Origin: Apostichopus japonicus
Taxonomy: Eukaryota > Echinodermata > Holothuroidea > Aspidochirotida > Stichopodidae
Assembly: GCF_037975245.1 (NCBI RefSeq)
Contig: NC_092569.1
Span: 18,147,501-18,211,500, forward strand
Direction of reading: 5' to 3'
DNA length: 64,000 nt
Shown: piece after piece, positions 1 to 14,000 of the stretch
Numbering within the stretch: the first letter of the stretch is position 1
How the letters are laid out: the number at the start of each line of letters is the position of its first letter
Notes under the pieces: generated by a model
What the model was told of the DNA's origin: nothing
The model's database searches: none
The model's input: only the letters and a program-made list of their open reading frames with translations
Position numbers and translations under genes: made by a program

Positions 1-673
1 AACGAATTTCGTTTCCTATACATCATAATTATCATACACAAAAAAGTACTAAAGTAAACAAATTATCTTTAAAAAATTAAAATTCTTTGAAGTTACATAG
101 TGCTTATTATACTCACAAATGTTATGTTAACAACATATGATATCTTTGAAGATACTTCCCAAACGATTTGTATATCTTATACGTTCATAATTGTTTGGAA
201 ATTCTCCAAATGTTATGATATAGTTGTATCTTAAAGACAAACAATATTATTTTCACTCGTCTTTGAAGGTTAGCTTGTGGTTGGGATAAAGGGGAAGGAG
301 AATGGAGAAGGGAGAAGGGAGAAGGGAGATAAGGTTAAGAAAATGCTAAAACGTTGTTAACGTTTTGAAGTTTTTAATATGATAGAAACACTTACTTAAC
401 GTTTGGTCTCCGTAGTCACTAATGCTCCTTTGACGTTCCGGCTAAAATAAGGTCAAAAATATGTATTAACAATGATCGTCCAATAAGGACAGGGTACAAT
501 TATATAGTAAAACATGTCAACGTTACATTTTTCTTATTTTCCATTGTCCTATATTTAGGTTAGTTCAACTTTTATTTTATTTTTTCATATATCAATTGCA
601 ACATTTCACATAGCTGCTTGTTATTTTAGGACAAGTTAGAGAAGAGTTATTGACGCAGTCATGTATCTTTGCA

Positions 674-3600
674 AATACTTTGCAAATTTCACATCTGCAT
701 TATGTTAACACGAATTTGGAGTAAATGGAAATTGTTCTTTGTACTGGCAATGAAAAAATATATAACCTTTACACACATTAAATGATCGGGATTATTAATA
801 TAGCAAGTTCTTTATTGATATCATGCAGCTGTTTGGGATAAATCTGATAAATCTGAAAATTTGTGGCGACAACGAACTGACAACGACATCAGCGATTAAA
901 TCAATTGACAATTCTTACAACAGCAACGTTTGGATGAGTAAAATTAGTATATCTTTTGATTTTCTTTATTGCCATTGTTCATTTACATTAATTTAGTATA
1001 CAACCTAAATATATTACACTAGTTAAGTAGTTAATTAAGTCGACAGCGTATTTAATGTAACGGAATTAGAACAATTTTCTTTAATCGATTATGCATCTTT
1101 AGAGCTTACGAAACATCTATGAAAAGCTAGATTAAACATGTTTGACAGCCACCGAGAACGCTTTTTGATATTACAAAGAACAAAATGTACACAATACGCT
1201 AATTGTTTGACGTTTATTGCAGCGGTTTGTTAACCTTTAGTTTTCATCGTTAACTTTAGAGAAGAAACTACCTCTTAGAAAATGCTATCATTATTTCGTA
1301 ATTTGACTAAGTATTTTGTAGAATTGTTAACTTAAACATTGTCCTTTAAATTTGAAAAAAAAAACGTTGTCTGGGCATAGACGACAAATGAAATTGACAG
1401 GCATTTATCAATTATCATGTAACTAAAGTAACTGTTCATGACCTTAAGGTTGACTTAATAATGAGATAACAAAATGTATTGTCTTATAACTTAGAGTTGA
1501 CTTGAAAAAAATGACTTGAACACTTATTCTAAGTTCAAAAGCAGGCATCCTGCGTAATGACTTTTTCAATAAAAGTGTTCACACTATAATTAAAAAAAAA
1601 TCATTAACTACTTCGATACGTTATCATGATATTTCGACAAGTTTTCTAAGTTCAAGAGTTGGCATCCTGAGCAAATAACTTTTTGCAAAAGACTACAACG
1701 GTACATTATCATGATTTTCCAATAAAGTAAATCAAGAAGAATTTGGGTGACAGAATATTAAACTGCGTTCCCAGAGACAGAAAGGACTATTGTTTTAGAA
1801 AGATTGAGTGTTTTACCAAATAAGTGAAACTCAAAGAAAATGGCTCTTTCATATCCACTGGGTGTTTTGAAGATAAAGTTAAAGTTTTCAAGAAGACATA
1901 TGTTCGTCAAAGCTGAATATTCTCAGATATCTATTCAAAATTGTCATATCTGTATTAGTAGATTGCTGCCGTTTATTGAAGACAAAAAAGAAAACAATAT
2001 AGATACGACAAAGTTTGGTTGAGTTGTAGAGGAGTATGACAATAAATATGATAAGCAGTTTTAATTTTGACGTGAATTCAGGTGAATATTGAAGATTAAA
2101 AGTAATCCGATAAAGATGTCACTTCTCTCAGTACAAAACACAAGCGATGAAAGTTAAGGTTTGAGTTAAGCATTGTCTTGAAAACCAATTTTGTTTTGTT
2201 TTAATATCCCATATATTCAGGTTGTTTTTATGCCCATCAATTTCTTCTAGACAATGAACATTTACTATATGCCCATTAGGTATCACGTTCTTGATATGAC
2301 TTTTATAGTTTAAAACATTTGTTTAAGGAGACCTATTGGTTAATAAAGATTTGGTTCTAATGTATAATAACGTTCGATAGAATTTTTGTAGAAAACATAA
2401 TTATATAAAAGAACCGTTAGAATCTTCATAATAACATATTTTTCTTGTAAATTGTTTAATTAATTAATTCACATGAAACAAGTTCATAAAAATACTTTGC
2501 AAATTTCACATCTGCATTATGTTATCGCGAATTTGGATTAAATGGAAATTGTTCTTTGTACTGGCAATGAAAAAATATATAACCTTTACACACATTAAAT
2601 GATCGGGATTATTAATAGAGCAAGTTCTTTATTGATATCATGCAGCTGTTTGGGATAAATCTGACAAAAATGAAAATTTGTGGCGACAACGAACTGACAA
2701 CGACATCAGCGATTAAATCAATTGACAATTCTTACAACAGCAACGTTTGGATGAGTAAAGTTAGTATATCTTTTGATTTTCTTTATTGCCATTGTTCATT
2801 TACATTAATTTAGTATACAACCTAAATATATTACACTAGTTAAGTAGTTAATTAAGTCGACAGCGTATTTAATGTAACGGAATTAGAACAATTTTCTTTA
2901 ATCGATTATGCATCTTTAGAGCTTACGAAACATCTATGAAAAGCTAGATTAAACATGTTTGACAGCCACCGAGAACGCTTTTTGATATTACAAAGAACAA
3001 AATGTACACAATACGCTAATTGTTTGACGTTTATTGCAGCGGTTTGTTAACCTTTAGTTTTCATCGTTAACTTTAGAGAAGAAACTACCTCTTAGAAAAT
3101 GCTATCATTATTTCGTAATTTGACTAAGTATTTTGTAGAATTGTTAACTTAAACATTGTCCTTTAAATTTGAAAAAAAAAACGTTGTCTGGGCATAGACG
3201 ACAAATGAAATTGACAGGCATTTATCAATTATCATGTAACTAAAGTAACTGTTCATGACCTTAAGGTTGACTTAATAATGAGATAACAAAATGTATTGTC
3301 TTATAACTTAGAGTTGACTTGAAAAAAATGACTTGAACACTTATTCTAAGTTCAAAAGCAGGCATCCTGCGTAATGACTTTTTCAATAAAAGTGTTCACA
3401 CTATAATTAAAAAAAAATCATTAACTACTTCGATACGTTATCATGATATTTCGACAAGTTTTCTAAGTTCAAGAGTTGGCATCCTGAGCAAATAACTTTT
3501 TGCAAAAGACTACAACGGTACATTATCATGATTTTCCAATAAAGTAAATCAAGAAGAATTTGGGTGACAGAATATTAAACTGCGTTCCCAGAGACAGAAA

Positions 3601-5450
3601 GGACTATTGTTTTAGAAAGATTGAGTGTTTTACCAAATAAGTGAAACTCAAAGAAAATGGCTCTTTCATATCCACTGGGTGTTTTGAAGATAAAGTTAAA
3701 GTTTTCAAGAAGACATATGTTCGTCAAAGCTGAATATTCTCAGATATCTATTCAAAATTGTCATATCTGTATTAGTAGATTGCTGCCGTTTATTGAAGAC
3801 AAAAAGAAAACAATATAGATACGACAAAGTTTGGTTGAGTTGTAGAGGAGTATGACAATAAATATGATAAGCAGTTTTAATTTTGACGTGAATTCAGGTG
3901 AATATTGAAGATTAAAAGTAATCCGATAAAGATGTCACTTCTCTCAGTACAAAACACAAGCGATGAAAGTTAAGGTTTGAGTTAAGCATTGTCTTGAAAA
4001 CCAATTTTGTTTTGTTTTAATATCCCATATATTCAGGTTGTTTTTATGCCCATCAATTTCTTCTAGACAATGAACATTTACTATATGCCCATTAGGTATC
4101 ACGTTCTTGATATGACTTTTATAGTTTAAAACATTTGTTTAAGGAGACCTATTGGTTAATAAAGATTTGGTTCTAATGTATAATAACGTTCGATAGAATT
4201 TTTGTAGAAAACATAATTATATAAAAGAACCGTTAGAATCTTCATAATAACATATTTTTCTTGTAAATTGTTTAATTAATTAATTCACATGAAACAAGTT
4301 CATAAAAATACTTTGCAAATTTCACATCTGCATTATGTTATCGCGAATTTGGATTAAATGGAAATTGTTCTTTGTACTGGCAATGAAAAAATATATAACC
4401 TTTACACACATTAAATGATCGGGATTATTAATAGAGCAAGTTCTTTATTGATATCATGCAGCTGTTTGGGATAAATCTGACAAAAATGAAAATTTGTGGC
4501 GACAACGAACTGACAACGACATCAGCGATTAAATCAATTGACAATTCTTACAACAGCAACGTTTGGATGAGTAAAGTTAGTATATCTTTTGATTTTCTTT
4601 ATTGCCATTGTTCATTTACATTAATTTAGTATACAACCTAAATATATTACACTAGTTAAGTAGTTAATTAAGTCGACAGCGTATTTAATGTAACGGAATT
4701 AGAACAATTTTCTTTAATCGATTATGCATCTTTAGAGCTTACAAAACATTCTATGAAAAGGTAGATTAAACACGTGTGCCAGCCACCGAGAACGCTTTTT
4801 GATATTACAAAGAACAAAATGTACACAATACGCTAATCGTTTGACGTTTATTGCAGCGGTATGTTAACCTTTAGTTTTCATTGTTAACTTTAGAGAAGAA
4901 ACTACCTCTAAGAAAATGCTATCATTATTTCGTAATTTGACTAAGTATTTTGTAGAATTGTTAACTTAAACATTGTCCTTTAAATTTTGAAAAAAAATGT
5001 TGTCTGGGCATAGACGACAAATGAAATTGACAGGCATTTATCAATTATCATGTAACTTGAAAAAATGACTTGAACACTTATTCTAAGTTCAAAAGCAGGC
5101 ATCCTGCGTAATGACTTTTTCAATAAATGTGTTCACACAATAATTAAAAAAAATCATTAACTACTTCGATACGTTATCATGATATTTCGACAAGTTTTCT
5201 AAGTTCAAGAGTTGGCATCCTGAGCAATGACTTTTTGCAAAAGACTACAACGGTACATTATCATGATTTTCCAATAAAGTAAATCAAGAAGAATTTGGGT
5301 GACAGAATATTAAACTGCGTTCCCAGAGACAGAGAGGACTATTGATTTAGAAAGATTGTGTGTTTTACCAAATACGTGAAACTCAAAGAAAATGATTCTT
5401 TCATATCCACTGGGTGTTTGTAAGATAAAGTTCTTGTGAATCTTCGATAT
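674..5450. repeat. 1.82 kb tandem repeat, about 2.6 copies
   Basis: The marker AATACTTTGCAAATTTCACA occurs at 674, 2491 and 4307, giving a period of 1816-1817 bp. The first two units are almost identical. The third is more diverged (small deletions near 5060) and runs into single-copy flank near 5450. Copy B of the segmental duplication has a single unit starting at 48602. The short open frame at 1840-2022 lies inside this noncoding repeat and is broken by a one-base difference in the second unit, so it is not a gene. Confidence 0.85.
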
Positions 5451-6855
5451 CTCCAAATGACGGACAGAAAAAATACTGTTCCTTTTTTCTGGACTCGTTA
5501 GTAAATGTTAGCAACCCAAATCTTCCTTGTCAAGATTTCTCTTTTGTTGAATATTTTGTAACATTTTCATGATGCGAAATAGCGGAATTAAATATATGTA
5601 CATCAACATATTAAAACAACGTGTCAGAAGTAGAGTCAAATGTTGTCTCCTATAATTAGCAGGCGTCTACGAAAAAGTCTAGACTTTTCAAAGTAAATTC
5701 AGTTTATGGGTCGGATCGGGATTTTCAAGATTAAAGAAATTTATTGATTAAAGCACTTAATCATAACTAATCTAAGTGTAAATATTACAACGTAAGCATT
5801 TGGTAAGATAAAATGTTTGTTGTGTGAAAAATGTCGTTGAATAGTTTTTATTAATCAACTCTCCCATTGCCATCAAATATAGACATTTAAACAAAAGAAA
5901 GGAAAAATAAAAATCTTAGGCTATATGAATTAACATTTTTATTTTATGTGGATAAGGGAAATTTAGTTATTAAATGATATATAGATCAACATAAGATTTC
6001 GATTGAAGTAGCCGTTAAGTAGAAAGTCTCGGTTTAGCCGTGTAAATGTTAATTAATCAGGTAAGAAGTTAAAAAAAATAGGGTAGGGGTATTAACGGGT
6101 TAGATTATCGGTTGGAGCATTACAGACATACTTTAGTAAGACAAGTAGACAATATAGGTCATTGCTTTAACGTTCTAAACCTCTTCAATTCATTTTGCTG
6201 TGGTAGATTAGCCTATATAAAAGCAACGATTTTCTGTTTATGGTATTTATAGGTATATTATTTTAATATTGAATTTTTCTTTCGATTTCCTCCGTGTCTG
6301 TCAAAATATAACGTTTTTATAACAACGCCACAAAAAAAGCGCAATAATTCAAGTATATTAAGTACAAATCGCGGCTAACTAAGATACTCCGCTTTTTTGT
6401 TTTCAACGACAATGTATTTTACTGTTCACAGTGTGTCTATATTTCGCAGATTAAATTATATGAATTAATGATATGTACTTCAATTGAAAGAATCCGTCTG
6501 ATGGTTTCTTGAACAGAGTCATTATTATAGAAATTAAGGGAATAATGTAAAATATACCCTTTGGTAAATGTATTCTATACTACTATTTATAGTAATAGAA
6601 GACTCAAAACGCGAAACGATAAACTAACAACCAGTACGTGTGACTTAATCGAATTCGACTTCTTTATTACTGTAAGTTAGCATTTTTGAAGTAATATTTT
6701 TAACTCTTAGATAGATCAACTGAAAGTAAATCGCTAACAGAGAGTGTAACAAGGTTTAACATCGCAGATCGAAAAAAAACCAATTGAGTTCTGCTTGAAC
6801 ATCGAAACGGTACAGATGTTACAACTGAAATATAAAAGTAAAGGAAAAAACTTAC

Positions 6856-6945
6856 CTCTCGTTGAGAAGACACGCTGCTGGAAATAAAAATGATGAGAAA
6901 AAGAGAGGTTAAACCCCCACGATGTCTTTTAAACAAGGACAACAT
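6856..6945 (-). CDS. Signal-peptide exon of a partial FREP-type gene (gene 4)
   Basis: ATG at 6945-6943 opens a 30-codon exon beginning MLSLFKRHRG, followed by a hydrophobic core (LTSLFLIIFISSSVSS) and ending SSQRE. The exon stops at a strong donor, GAG|GTAAGT, in phase 0. It is a typical secretion signal with a basic N-region. The same exon, with one residue changed (SSQGE), lies in copy B at 51288-51377, where it precedes FREP gene 3. By analogy this is the first exon of a paralogous secreted gene running leftwards; its other exons lie outside the window. It is head-to-head with gene 1, whose start is about 3 kb away. Without the downstream exons the product is inferred. Confidence 0.6.
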
Positions 6946-8730
6946 GATAACAAGTGACCTCTTGCTGTTTAAGGTTGGAATGAATTCCTAATCCATACTG
7001 CAACAATTGAGCTACATACGAAATTATCCGGAATTGTACAGTGTTGCTAGGGAACCATTCTCATACTCATTCGTCTAGACATATTATTCGTCTAGACATA
7101 TTATATATTATATAAGTACTCCTGTCAAGGACATTCGGTGTGGCTCACGTGGTTTATGTTCAGATTTCATGGCACCATTACAGTACGGTACAAGTTACTA
7201 CCTTAAAAGGTATTGAAATGATGCAAGACCATACGTCATATTTAATTTTCATTTCTTGGCATCGTTAAACTACACAAATAAAGCAATTATAAAAACCTCA
7301 GAAGTGGCATGACAATTAAGCAATATAATTTGGTGCAGTAACTTATTGTTGTTATATTATAGACGAAGAACTGATGACCTAAAATGCAGTAGGGCATCTG
7401 TGGGATTTGAGGTCTGAAAGTGAGGGACAAACCTGCGGGAAGGGTCTAAGGGGAGGCGGTGAATTTGATAAATCACAAATATGTTATATGTTACATCCCA
7501 GTACTAGTTGTGTATTTGAAAACGCAATCATGCTATCTGCATAAATGTGTTGCCAGATTCATTTAGCAATATAAAAAGTAACAATTAGTCAATGTTACCT
7601 GTGGAGTTGACTAATCAACAAGTGACCAAGACTAAGTGAGAGAGCTGTATGAGTCATCGATAGCAGCAGTTCTGGAGGAAGGCTCACTTGTGTGGAATGA
7701 TGCATAGAACCAAATGCCACAGTGACCAGGGGGGGGGGGAAGAAGCTTCCAAAAAGTGGGGGCACAACATCAGAGGGGCAATTTCTCATTCCACAACCAC
7801 CACTGGTAATGCTATAATCCGATACACACCTGCCATACCACTTACATATATATGATGTGTTAGTATGCTATCAATACTATTATGGTGCACGTGAGTAATT
7901 CAAATAAAATATCAAAATTAACAAAGGCTCAAGATATCCAAAGACAGTTCTTCATCAAAGGGGACATTTTAAATGCCAGTAGGGCACATTTGCTATTTTG
8001 GGAAAACGTGCCCCCAGTGCCCCCCCCACCCCGACTCCTACCCCCTGTCACAGTCACATTGGTAGTAGTAGTATACTAGTACCAGTTCGTTTTGGATCGA
8101 AAGAATAATCGTCACAATGGATCCATCTTTCTTATAGCCTGTGTAGTGACATATAAAGCAGTATAAAAATATCGTAGACTTGTCAGTGTTGCTGTGGTAT
8201 ACCGATCGAATCTGATAAAAACAAAACACAAGGTATGGGGAAAAGTTGGGGAAGGGGGTGGGAGCAATTTCCTCCTTGCCCCCTGTTATCCCGCCACTGC
8301 AGTATGATGAGGTAATAAACTAGCGAAATGAAATTAACTTCTTTTTTCTTTAATTCAATAGATCTCTTTCGTTGATTCGACATCCATACTTGTTTATTAT
8401 TGTAAATGTATCATATTTCAACTAAAATGTGATCCTAATTCCCCCCATCGAAAACTACATATTTTCTTCTATTTTAAACAGGCACACTTGTTATTATACA
8501 TTCTTGTTAATGCTACGGTAATTATTTGTAGTTGCCAATACTATAAAACTTATTAAAGCCTTAATTTTTGCAATGCATGGCTTTTTCACTGTGGGTTTCC
8601 TGTTTTTTGTCTTTTTTTATGTGTCTTATTGCCAACTCGGTCACGCCGCTAAGAAGTGTCAGAAGGAAATTCAATAGTTTTCTTTAAGTGTTATGTGTTA
8701 CACGCACAGGATAAATAGTATTTCCTCGTT
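6946..8730. other. Upstream flank of gene 4 inside copy A
   Basis: This is noncoding flank shared with 51378-53030. It should hold the promoter of the minus-strand signal exon, but I see no convincing TATA box. A short element (TCGTCTAGACATATTAT) is doubled at about 7073-7105 and single in copy B. G/C homopolymer patches lie near 7730 and 8020. The short open frames here are not conserved between the two copies. Confidence 0.5.
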
Positions 8731-8792
8731 CATAAAAAAACCCAGGTAAGTGTTTTATAAGGTGCCAGGTAAAGAAAAAATATCGACAGATA

Positions 8793-8808
8793 AATATATA
8801 TATATATA

Positions 8809-8844
<36 letters not shown>

Positions 8845-8880
8845 TACTTATATATATATATATATATTTACATTGATATT
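8793..8880. repeat. (TA)n microsatellite
   Basis: Interrupted TA dinucleotide tract just beyond the end of copy A. Copy B also ends next to a (TA)n tract at 53043. Confidence 0.9.
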
Positions 8881-9003
8881 TATATATTATAAAGAAGATC
8901 AAGGATACTCCAACAAAATTGAATTACAGAAAACCAGAGAAATAATATATCACTCACAATTAATAAATTAGGAGTATTGGTTAAGAAAATAAATTTGAAT
9001 TTC

Positions 9004-9146
9004 GGATGGATGGATGGATGGATGGATGGATGGATGGATGGATGGATGGATGGATGGATGGATGGATGGATGGATGGATGGATGGATGGATGGATGGATG
9101 GATGGTTGGATGGATGGATGGATGGATGGATGGATGGATGGACGGA
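9004..9146. repeat. (GGAT)n tetranucleotide microsatellite
   Basis: About 35 nearly perfect GGAT units, with a single GGTT variant near 9103. It creates open frames on both strands (Trp-Met-Asp-Gly and Ile-His-Pro-Ser repeats) that are artefacts of the repeat. Confidence 0.95.
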
Positions 9147-9913
9147 TAGTTCAACCATATCCTTCGTTAAACAATATTTAACAATGAACTAGTAAATTAC
9201 ATTGATTTCAATTAACTGCAAGTGTCACTGTTGTTGCATGAGCTAACTCTTTCCGAACATTTACCTTCCTTAATGCTTTTCGATTAGACAATCAAACAAA
9301 TTTCGACACTTTTGTGCCAAGTACATCAAACTCATCAACCCCCACCCCCCCCCCCCCATCAATAAGTGTTAACTTGAAATGTGAACTATGTACTTCTCCA
9401 TGTAGAAAACAATATTCTGAACATTCACGAACTTAGAATCACTTATATACACAATGCAACTTCAGCATATCTGTATATATCAAGTTTATGCCCTCATCGT
9501 TCCTAAAGTTTAAGTACAGCCTGTCCGGATGGGTTCTGTTTGCATAAAGCAAAAACATAAAGAAAAGTGTTTTTCAACGTCAAAGCAGTTCAAAAGAGTC
9601 AAAGTTATGTGTGAAAATGATTATCAAAGAATATACGGAAACTTGTTAGTCATTTAGCCTGCATGTCATTTTATCCATACGAGAAGACTGCTGTGCACTG
9701 CAGTAGGCTACTGATTTAAGTAATTCACCCTCTGTGTTTAAATTGAAAGTAAAATAAGAACATTTGAATATTTTGCAATGTTTCATAAAGGCTTCGGTAG
9801 ATTTTTAAACTATATTGCGGAGTGCACTGAGCTACCATTTGTATTGCATAAACCGATGTGTTTACATATACTTTATTCATACAGCTGTTAAACTATACAT
9901 AGCCTATACAACG

Positions 9914-9997
9914 ATGGGGAAGAACTTTTGTTTCTTCTTCTCTGTGATTGTCTGGATGATGCTGACAAGTGGTTTATTATCTGTGGTTTCGGGCACG
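9914..9997 (+). CDS. Gene 1 exon 1: signal peptide
   Basis: ATG at 9914 begins MGKNFCFFFSVIVWMMLTSG, a hydrophobic secretion signal continuing LLSVVSGT. The best donor is ACG|GTAGGT after 9997 (phase 0). A weaker donor after 10001 (GTAG|GTAGTT) would give phase 1, matching the acceptor at 16771. Assignment to gene 1 rests on strand, distance and the equivalent layout in genes 2 and 3. Confidence 0.5.
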
Positions 9998-10949
9998 GTA
10001 GGTAGTTTGTTGTTTAATACAGGTAATACATTCATTGTGTATTGAATGGGGCAAACAAACCCAATCATGATCTTTGGCTTATATGAGAGAGATCTTTCTG
10101 AAGAGAAACTTGCCTAAACAGTTCTTTGTGTGTGTGTGTGTGTGTACGTTTGAGATATATACTGATTTAATAGTCGTGTCAGGCCTCTATGTCGTTTTGT
10201 AAATCTGTGATGTCATAGTTCTACTGGGATCTGAAACCTTTTACGTTCTCTCCTTTTTTTAAATGTTTTTAAAGCAAAATATTGCTAATAGTGTTGAAAC
10301 TAAAACAAATGCAATTATTAGGTCGTGTTAAATATTTAATTTTGTATAGCGATCATTTGCAAAACCCATCTCCATTACTGAAAATAATAGTTGTAAACAA
10401 ATAACAAAATAAAGCTTGGAGTTCAGTGAATCGATGCTGTCACATTTAAACAGGGTCAAGTGTCCTTGAGTGTAAAGTAACATTTACATATTTCCAAAAC
10501 TGGAATAAGATTTTTCTTAGTTGTGTCGGGAAAGTTGTTCAAGACATTAGTATATATTACATATACCCCAACAAATATGCTACAATTTGTGTCGGCGTAA
10601 AATGTATTTTCATATTAACTTCCTAATCAAATCAAACAAAATTTGGGACGTCTTCACATTCGTGAAAAGAAACTAAACCCATTATCTTCCATGTATGTAT
10701 GTTATAAAGTTAGATTATATAACATTTAATTTAGTACCCCAGGAAATGAGACCCCGTGAAATATTAGGTTAATGACATTCGTGTGTATGTTTCTCAACAC
10801 TTCAATTTACAGTAATTTTGTAATGATAGCTCGTTAATGATCTCAACCATGAATGTGATATAATCGGAATATTTGCTATCATGTAAACAGACATTTAAAT
10901 CAAGGCCTATAGCTCTCATATACGTATAAACAAACTGTCTATTATCAAT

Positions 10950-11043
<94 letters not shown>

Positions 11044-14000
11044 TTATATTGGACATTGATATATCACATTAACTACGGAGTTAAATATTTCTCTGCTTAA
11101 TGTTATAGCGATTAATTGTGCTTCGTCGTTTTCTAGAAGCGAGTCCGTATACTTGGTGCTCTTATTGCTATCATAATTGTCTGTACTGGAGCTAGTACTT
11201 TACCCTCAATTGCATGGGGGTTGGGCACGCAATTAGGGTTTAGGGCACTTATCTTGTGAGGGCAGGCTTATAAAGGTTAGGGACAACTTCTCTATTAGGA
11301 AGTTGATTTAGATCAATAGGGAACAAAATTTGAAATTGATAATTTTATAAAAAATGCAAATTATATGCAAATTATAATAAGCAAATTAGGACGCACTTTT
11401 GTTTTAAATGGAAAACACCAAAATACAATAAAATCACTAATGACTTCAAAATTGACTTCAAAATATATGATAAAGGTTTTTCTGGGGTTGCTCTTTCAGA
11501 TGATACCAACTTTTCTGAAATCTGTTGAGGATTGACATAGTTATGACTGATTTCATTTAGTACAAATGTTGTTTTCTTTGTTTACTTTCTCCAATTACAG
11601 CCTAACGTTGGCATAACGTAAGGCCTAGCCTAACCTTTTTTGTAAACAACGCTATTGACTTACAATTTCTGGATCCTCAAAAAGGACCGAATCTTGATAA
11701 ACTGGTTCGACCAGAACGTCCTGGTCCTCATCATCAATGGTATTGGTATCTGACCAATCGTCCCACATCTCTAGGACCTATTGGGCCGTAAATTTGGGGG
11801 GGGGGGGGGCTGTATGCAGCCACGCCATATTTGCAAGTGTACAGTAGGTACAGTACACCAGCTGACACTGAGCTGTACTAACAGATCAGTGGCACAGTAT
11901 TACGCAACAGCGGCGGTTGCTATCAATTTTCAAAGGAATGCGAGGGCGCTATGCCATAACTATCAATTACAAATGTTGCAGTGGCCTAAATATCTAAAAA
12001 AAGAAAAAAAATATCACGTACCTAGGTTGAAGCGTTCGGGAACGATAATTTTTTCAAAAATGAACGGATTTGGCCGATTTTGGTGTCAAATTACAGGAAA
12101 TTTCAAGGACATTTGCATTTTTTCAGAACTCTTTATAGATGTATTGCTGAAATGCTCAGAATATGTTCAAAACATGTTAGGGTTTATTCCAAATATAATG
12201 GGGGGGCTTGTTCAACTCTTATTTTCTGTCACGATTTTTTTGATGCGAACATCGATTTTTAGCCAAATTACGTCATTTTCAGATTGACCTTTGACCTTTG
12301 AGCCCCACCCACTAAAAAAAATACAGTTACCCCCCCCCCCCCCCCGTTTTTATTTGTTTTATACACAAACGTATGGTCTTAGCTACATTTCAATACCTAA
12401 ATGAATGTTTTAGGGTGTAAGATGGCTGAGTACTATTTTTTTTTTTTTAAATTCAATGATTATTTGGGTCCATATCGACCCAGTTTGCAAATATTTCTCT
12501 GCTTAATGTTATAGTGATGTTATTGTGCTTCGTCGTTTTCTAGAAGCGAGTCCGTATACTTGGTGCTCTTATTGCTATCATAATTGTCTGTACTGGAGCT
12601 AGTACTTAAGGATGTGTACCTGTACTTATATTCGCGGACTGATATTCTATGAGAGTTACACAAAGCCTACACTACGCATTCACACCAGTAGAATCACTGT
12701 GGCTTAGTGGTACGTGACACGAAGATCCGGGGTTCGATTCCTACCTCGTAGTATGACCAAGTGGTATGACAGATCTAGAATAAACAAAACAAAATTAAAA
12801 AGATCAACACACCAGAAAATTCCACTAAATTACGGTTTGTCACCATTCAATGGGAGTCGAGTGTACATAAATGTACAACATTAAATGCTAACGCCACTCT
12901 CTCTGAGATTAGCGTAGCCTACTCGTACTCATTCTCACTGCTATAGAGAAGCAATTATACTCGTAATAATGGTTATATAATGTTTTACTCTAAGTGCAAT
13001 TCTAGTTCCCAGATGTAGAAGTTCAGCAGACGCATAGACGCTAAAGAAAGCGAATTAAAATATAAATCTGGACACATTGTATAGACAAGTGATATACTTT
13101 ATCGGGCCAGCGTTACTGTTACACAACAATGTATTGCGTCCGTTCTGCATGTTATGAGCTATTATAATTGGAACACAGGTCACAAAACAGAAACCCAAAG
13201 ATAAATACAGTTTATGTTGTTTTCACTTTCGTATATGTACTATATTGATAGGCCTACATATCTATGTTTTCATAGTTGATGAAATGTAATAGGCCTATTT
13301 TCTACCAAAAACATCGCTACGGCTACATTAGTGAAGCATTGCCTTAAACTCTCATCCAGGCAAATATGATGTAGGGCCTAGGCCTATCTTCAACTGCCCC
13401 ATGTCATAACTGGCAAATTTAGTACAGGTCCTGGTCTCGATGATTATTTTTACTTTCGCTTACTGAGTTGTACTAGGCCCATTATATAAAACCAACGGTT
13501 TTCAGACGACATGTTAGATCCCAACGTCTAATCTTAGTCGTGCAGGCTTTTCGGCTATCTCCTGTAGTAGTCAGGTTGATGTTAGGTCTATATGAAGTGC
13601 CATATGTGACAATATTATATACCATATATATTGATTATAACGAGGAATATATGTTGGTTATGCAGTAATATATATGACTTACGTTTGTTCTTCATATATA
13701 TATACGTTATGCATAACCTCTTTATATACCATATCATATATATATCGCATAATATATATATATATATATATAAATATATATATATTGTTCGTTATAACCT
13801 TTATATATTATATACTATTTTGTCATGTTCGGCGCGGTAATATATATAGATTATAAAAGTGTGAGTGACACGCGCGAGTGGGAGGAGCCTAATTTCCTTG
13901 AATATTTGAACATTCGCGCAACAGACATGTACGTTTACGGCGAATGTACAAAGTGTAGTGTAGAATATAGCTACATTGATTATAGAGCAGTCTACGTACG

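Larger units (their letters stand above)
1..8730. repeat. Segmental duplication, copy A
   Basis: This block is near-identical over long stretches to 47073-53030, in the same orientation. Homology starts at base 1 (AACGAATTTCGTTTCC, also at 47073) and stops in TTTCCTCGTT at 8730 and 53030. It carries the minus-strand signal exon at 6856-6945, its upstream region and most of intron 1. The length difference (8730 versus 5958) is explained by extra 1.82 kb tandem units in copy A and a ~350 bp local duplication in copy B. I see no reverse transcriptase, transposase or clear terminal repeats, so I read it as a genomic duplication rather than a transposon. Copy A may continue beyond the left edge. 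Confidence 0.85.
10002..13572. other. Gene 1 intron 1, proximal part
   Basis: Noncoding. It holds the (TA)n tract at 10950-11040, the 119 bp direct repeats at 11083 and 12489, homopolymer G or C runs near 11797 and 12331, and a SINE-like tRNA promoter at 12693. The 168-codon open frame at 11781-12287 starts in a G-run and has no recognisable domain; I do not regard it as a gene. Confidence 0.5.

Noticed and set aside
1840-2022. 60-codon open frame in copy A
   Set aside because: Part of the 1.82 kb repeat; the second unit carries a one-base deletion that breaks it, and no domain is recognisable.
7360-7420. CTGATGA resembling a hammerhead core
   Set aside because: No GAAAC strand at the right distance and no pairing stems; chance match.
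8880-9192. Long open frames on both strands rich in Trp-Met-Asp-Gly or Ile-His-Pro-Ser
   Set aside because: They are translations of a (GGAT)n microsatellite and have no flanking exon signals.
11781-12287. 168-codon open frame
   Set aside because: Begins in a G homopolymer inside repeat-bounded sequence; composition and content look noncoding.
12693-12755. Possible tRNA gene
   Set aside because: A- and B-box are present but the acceptor stem does not pair; more likely a SINE head. The same applies to 22830-22895.
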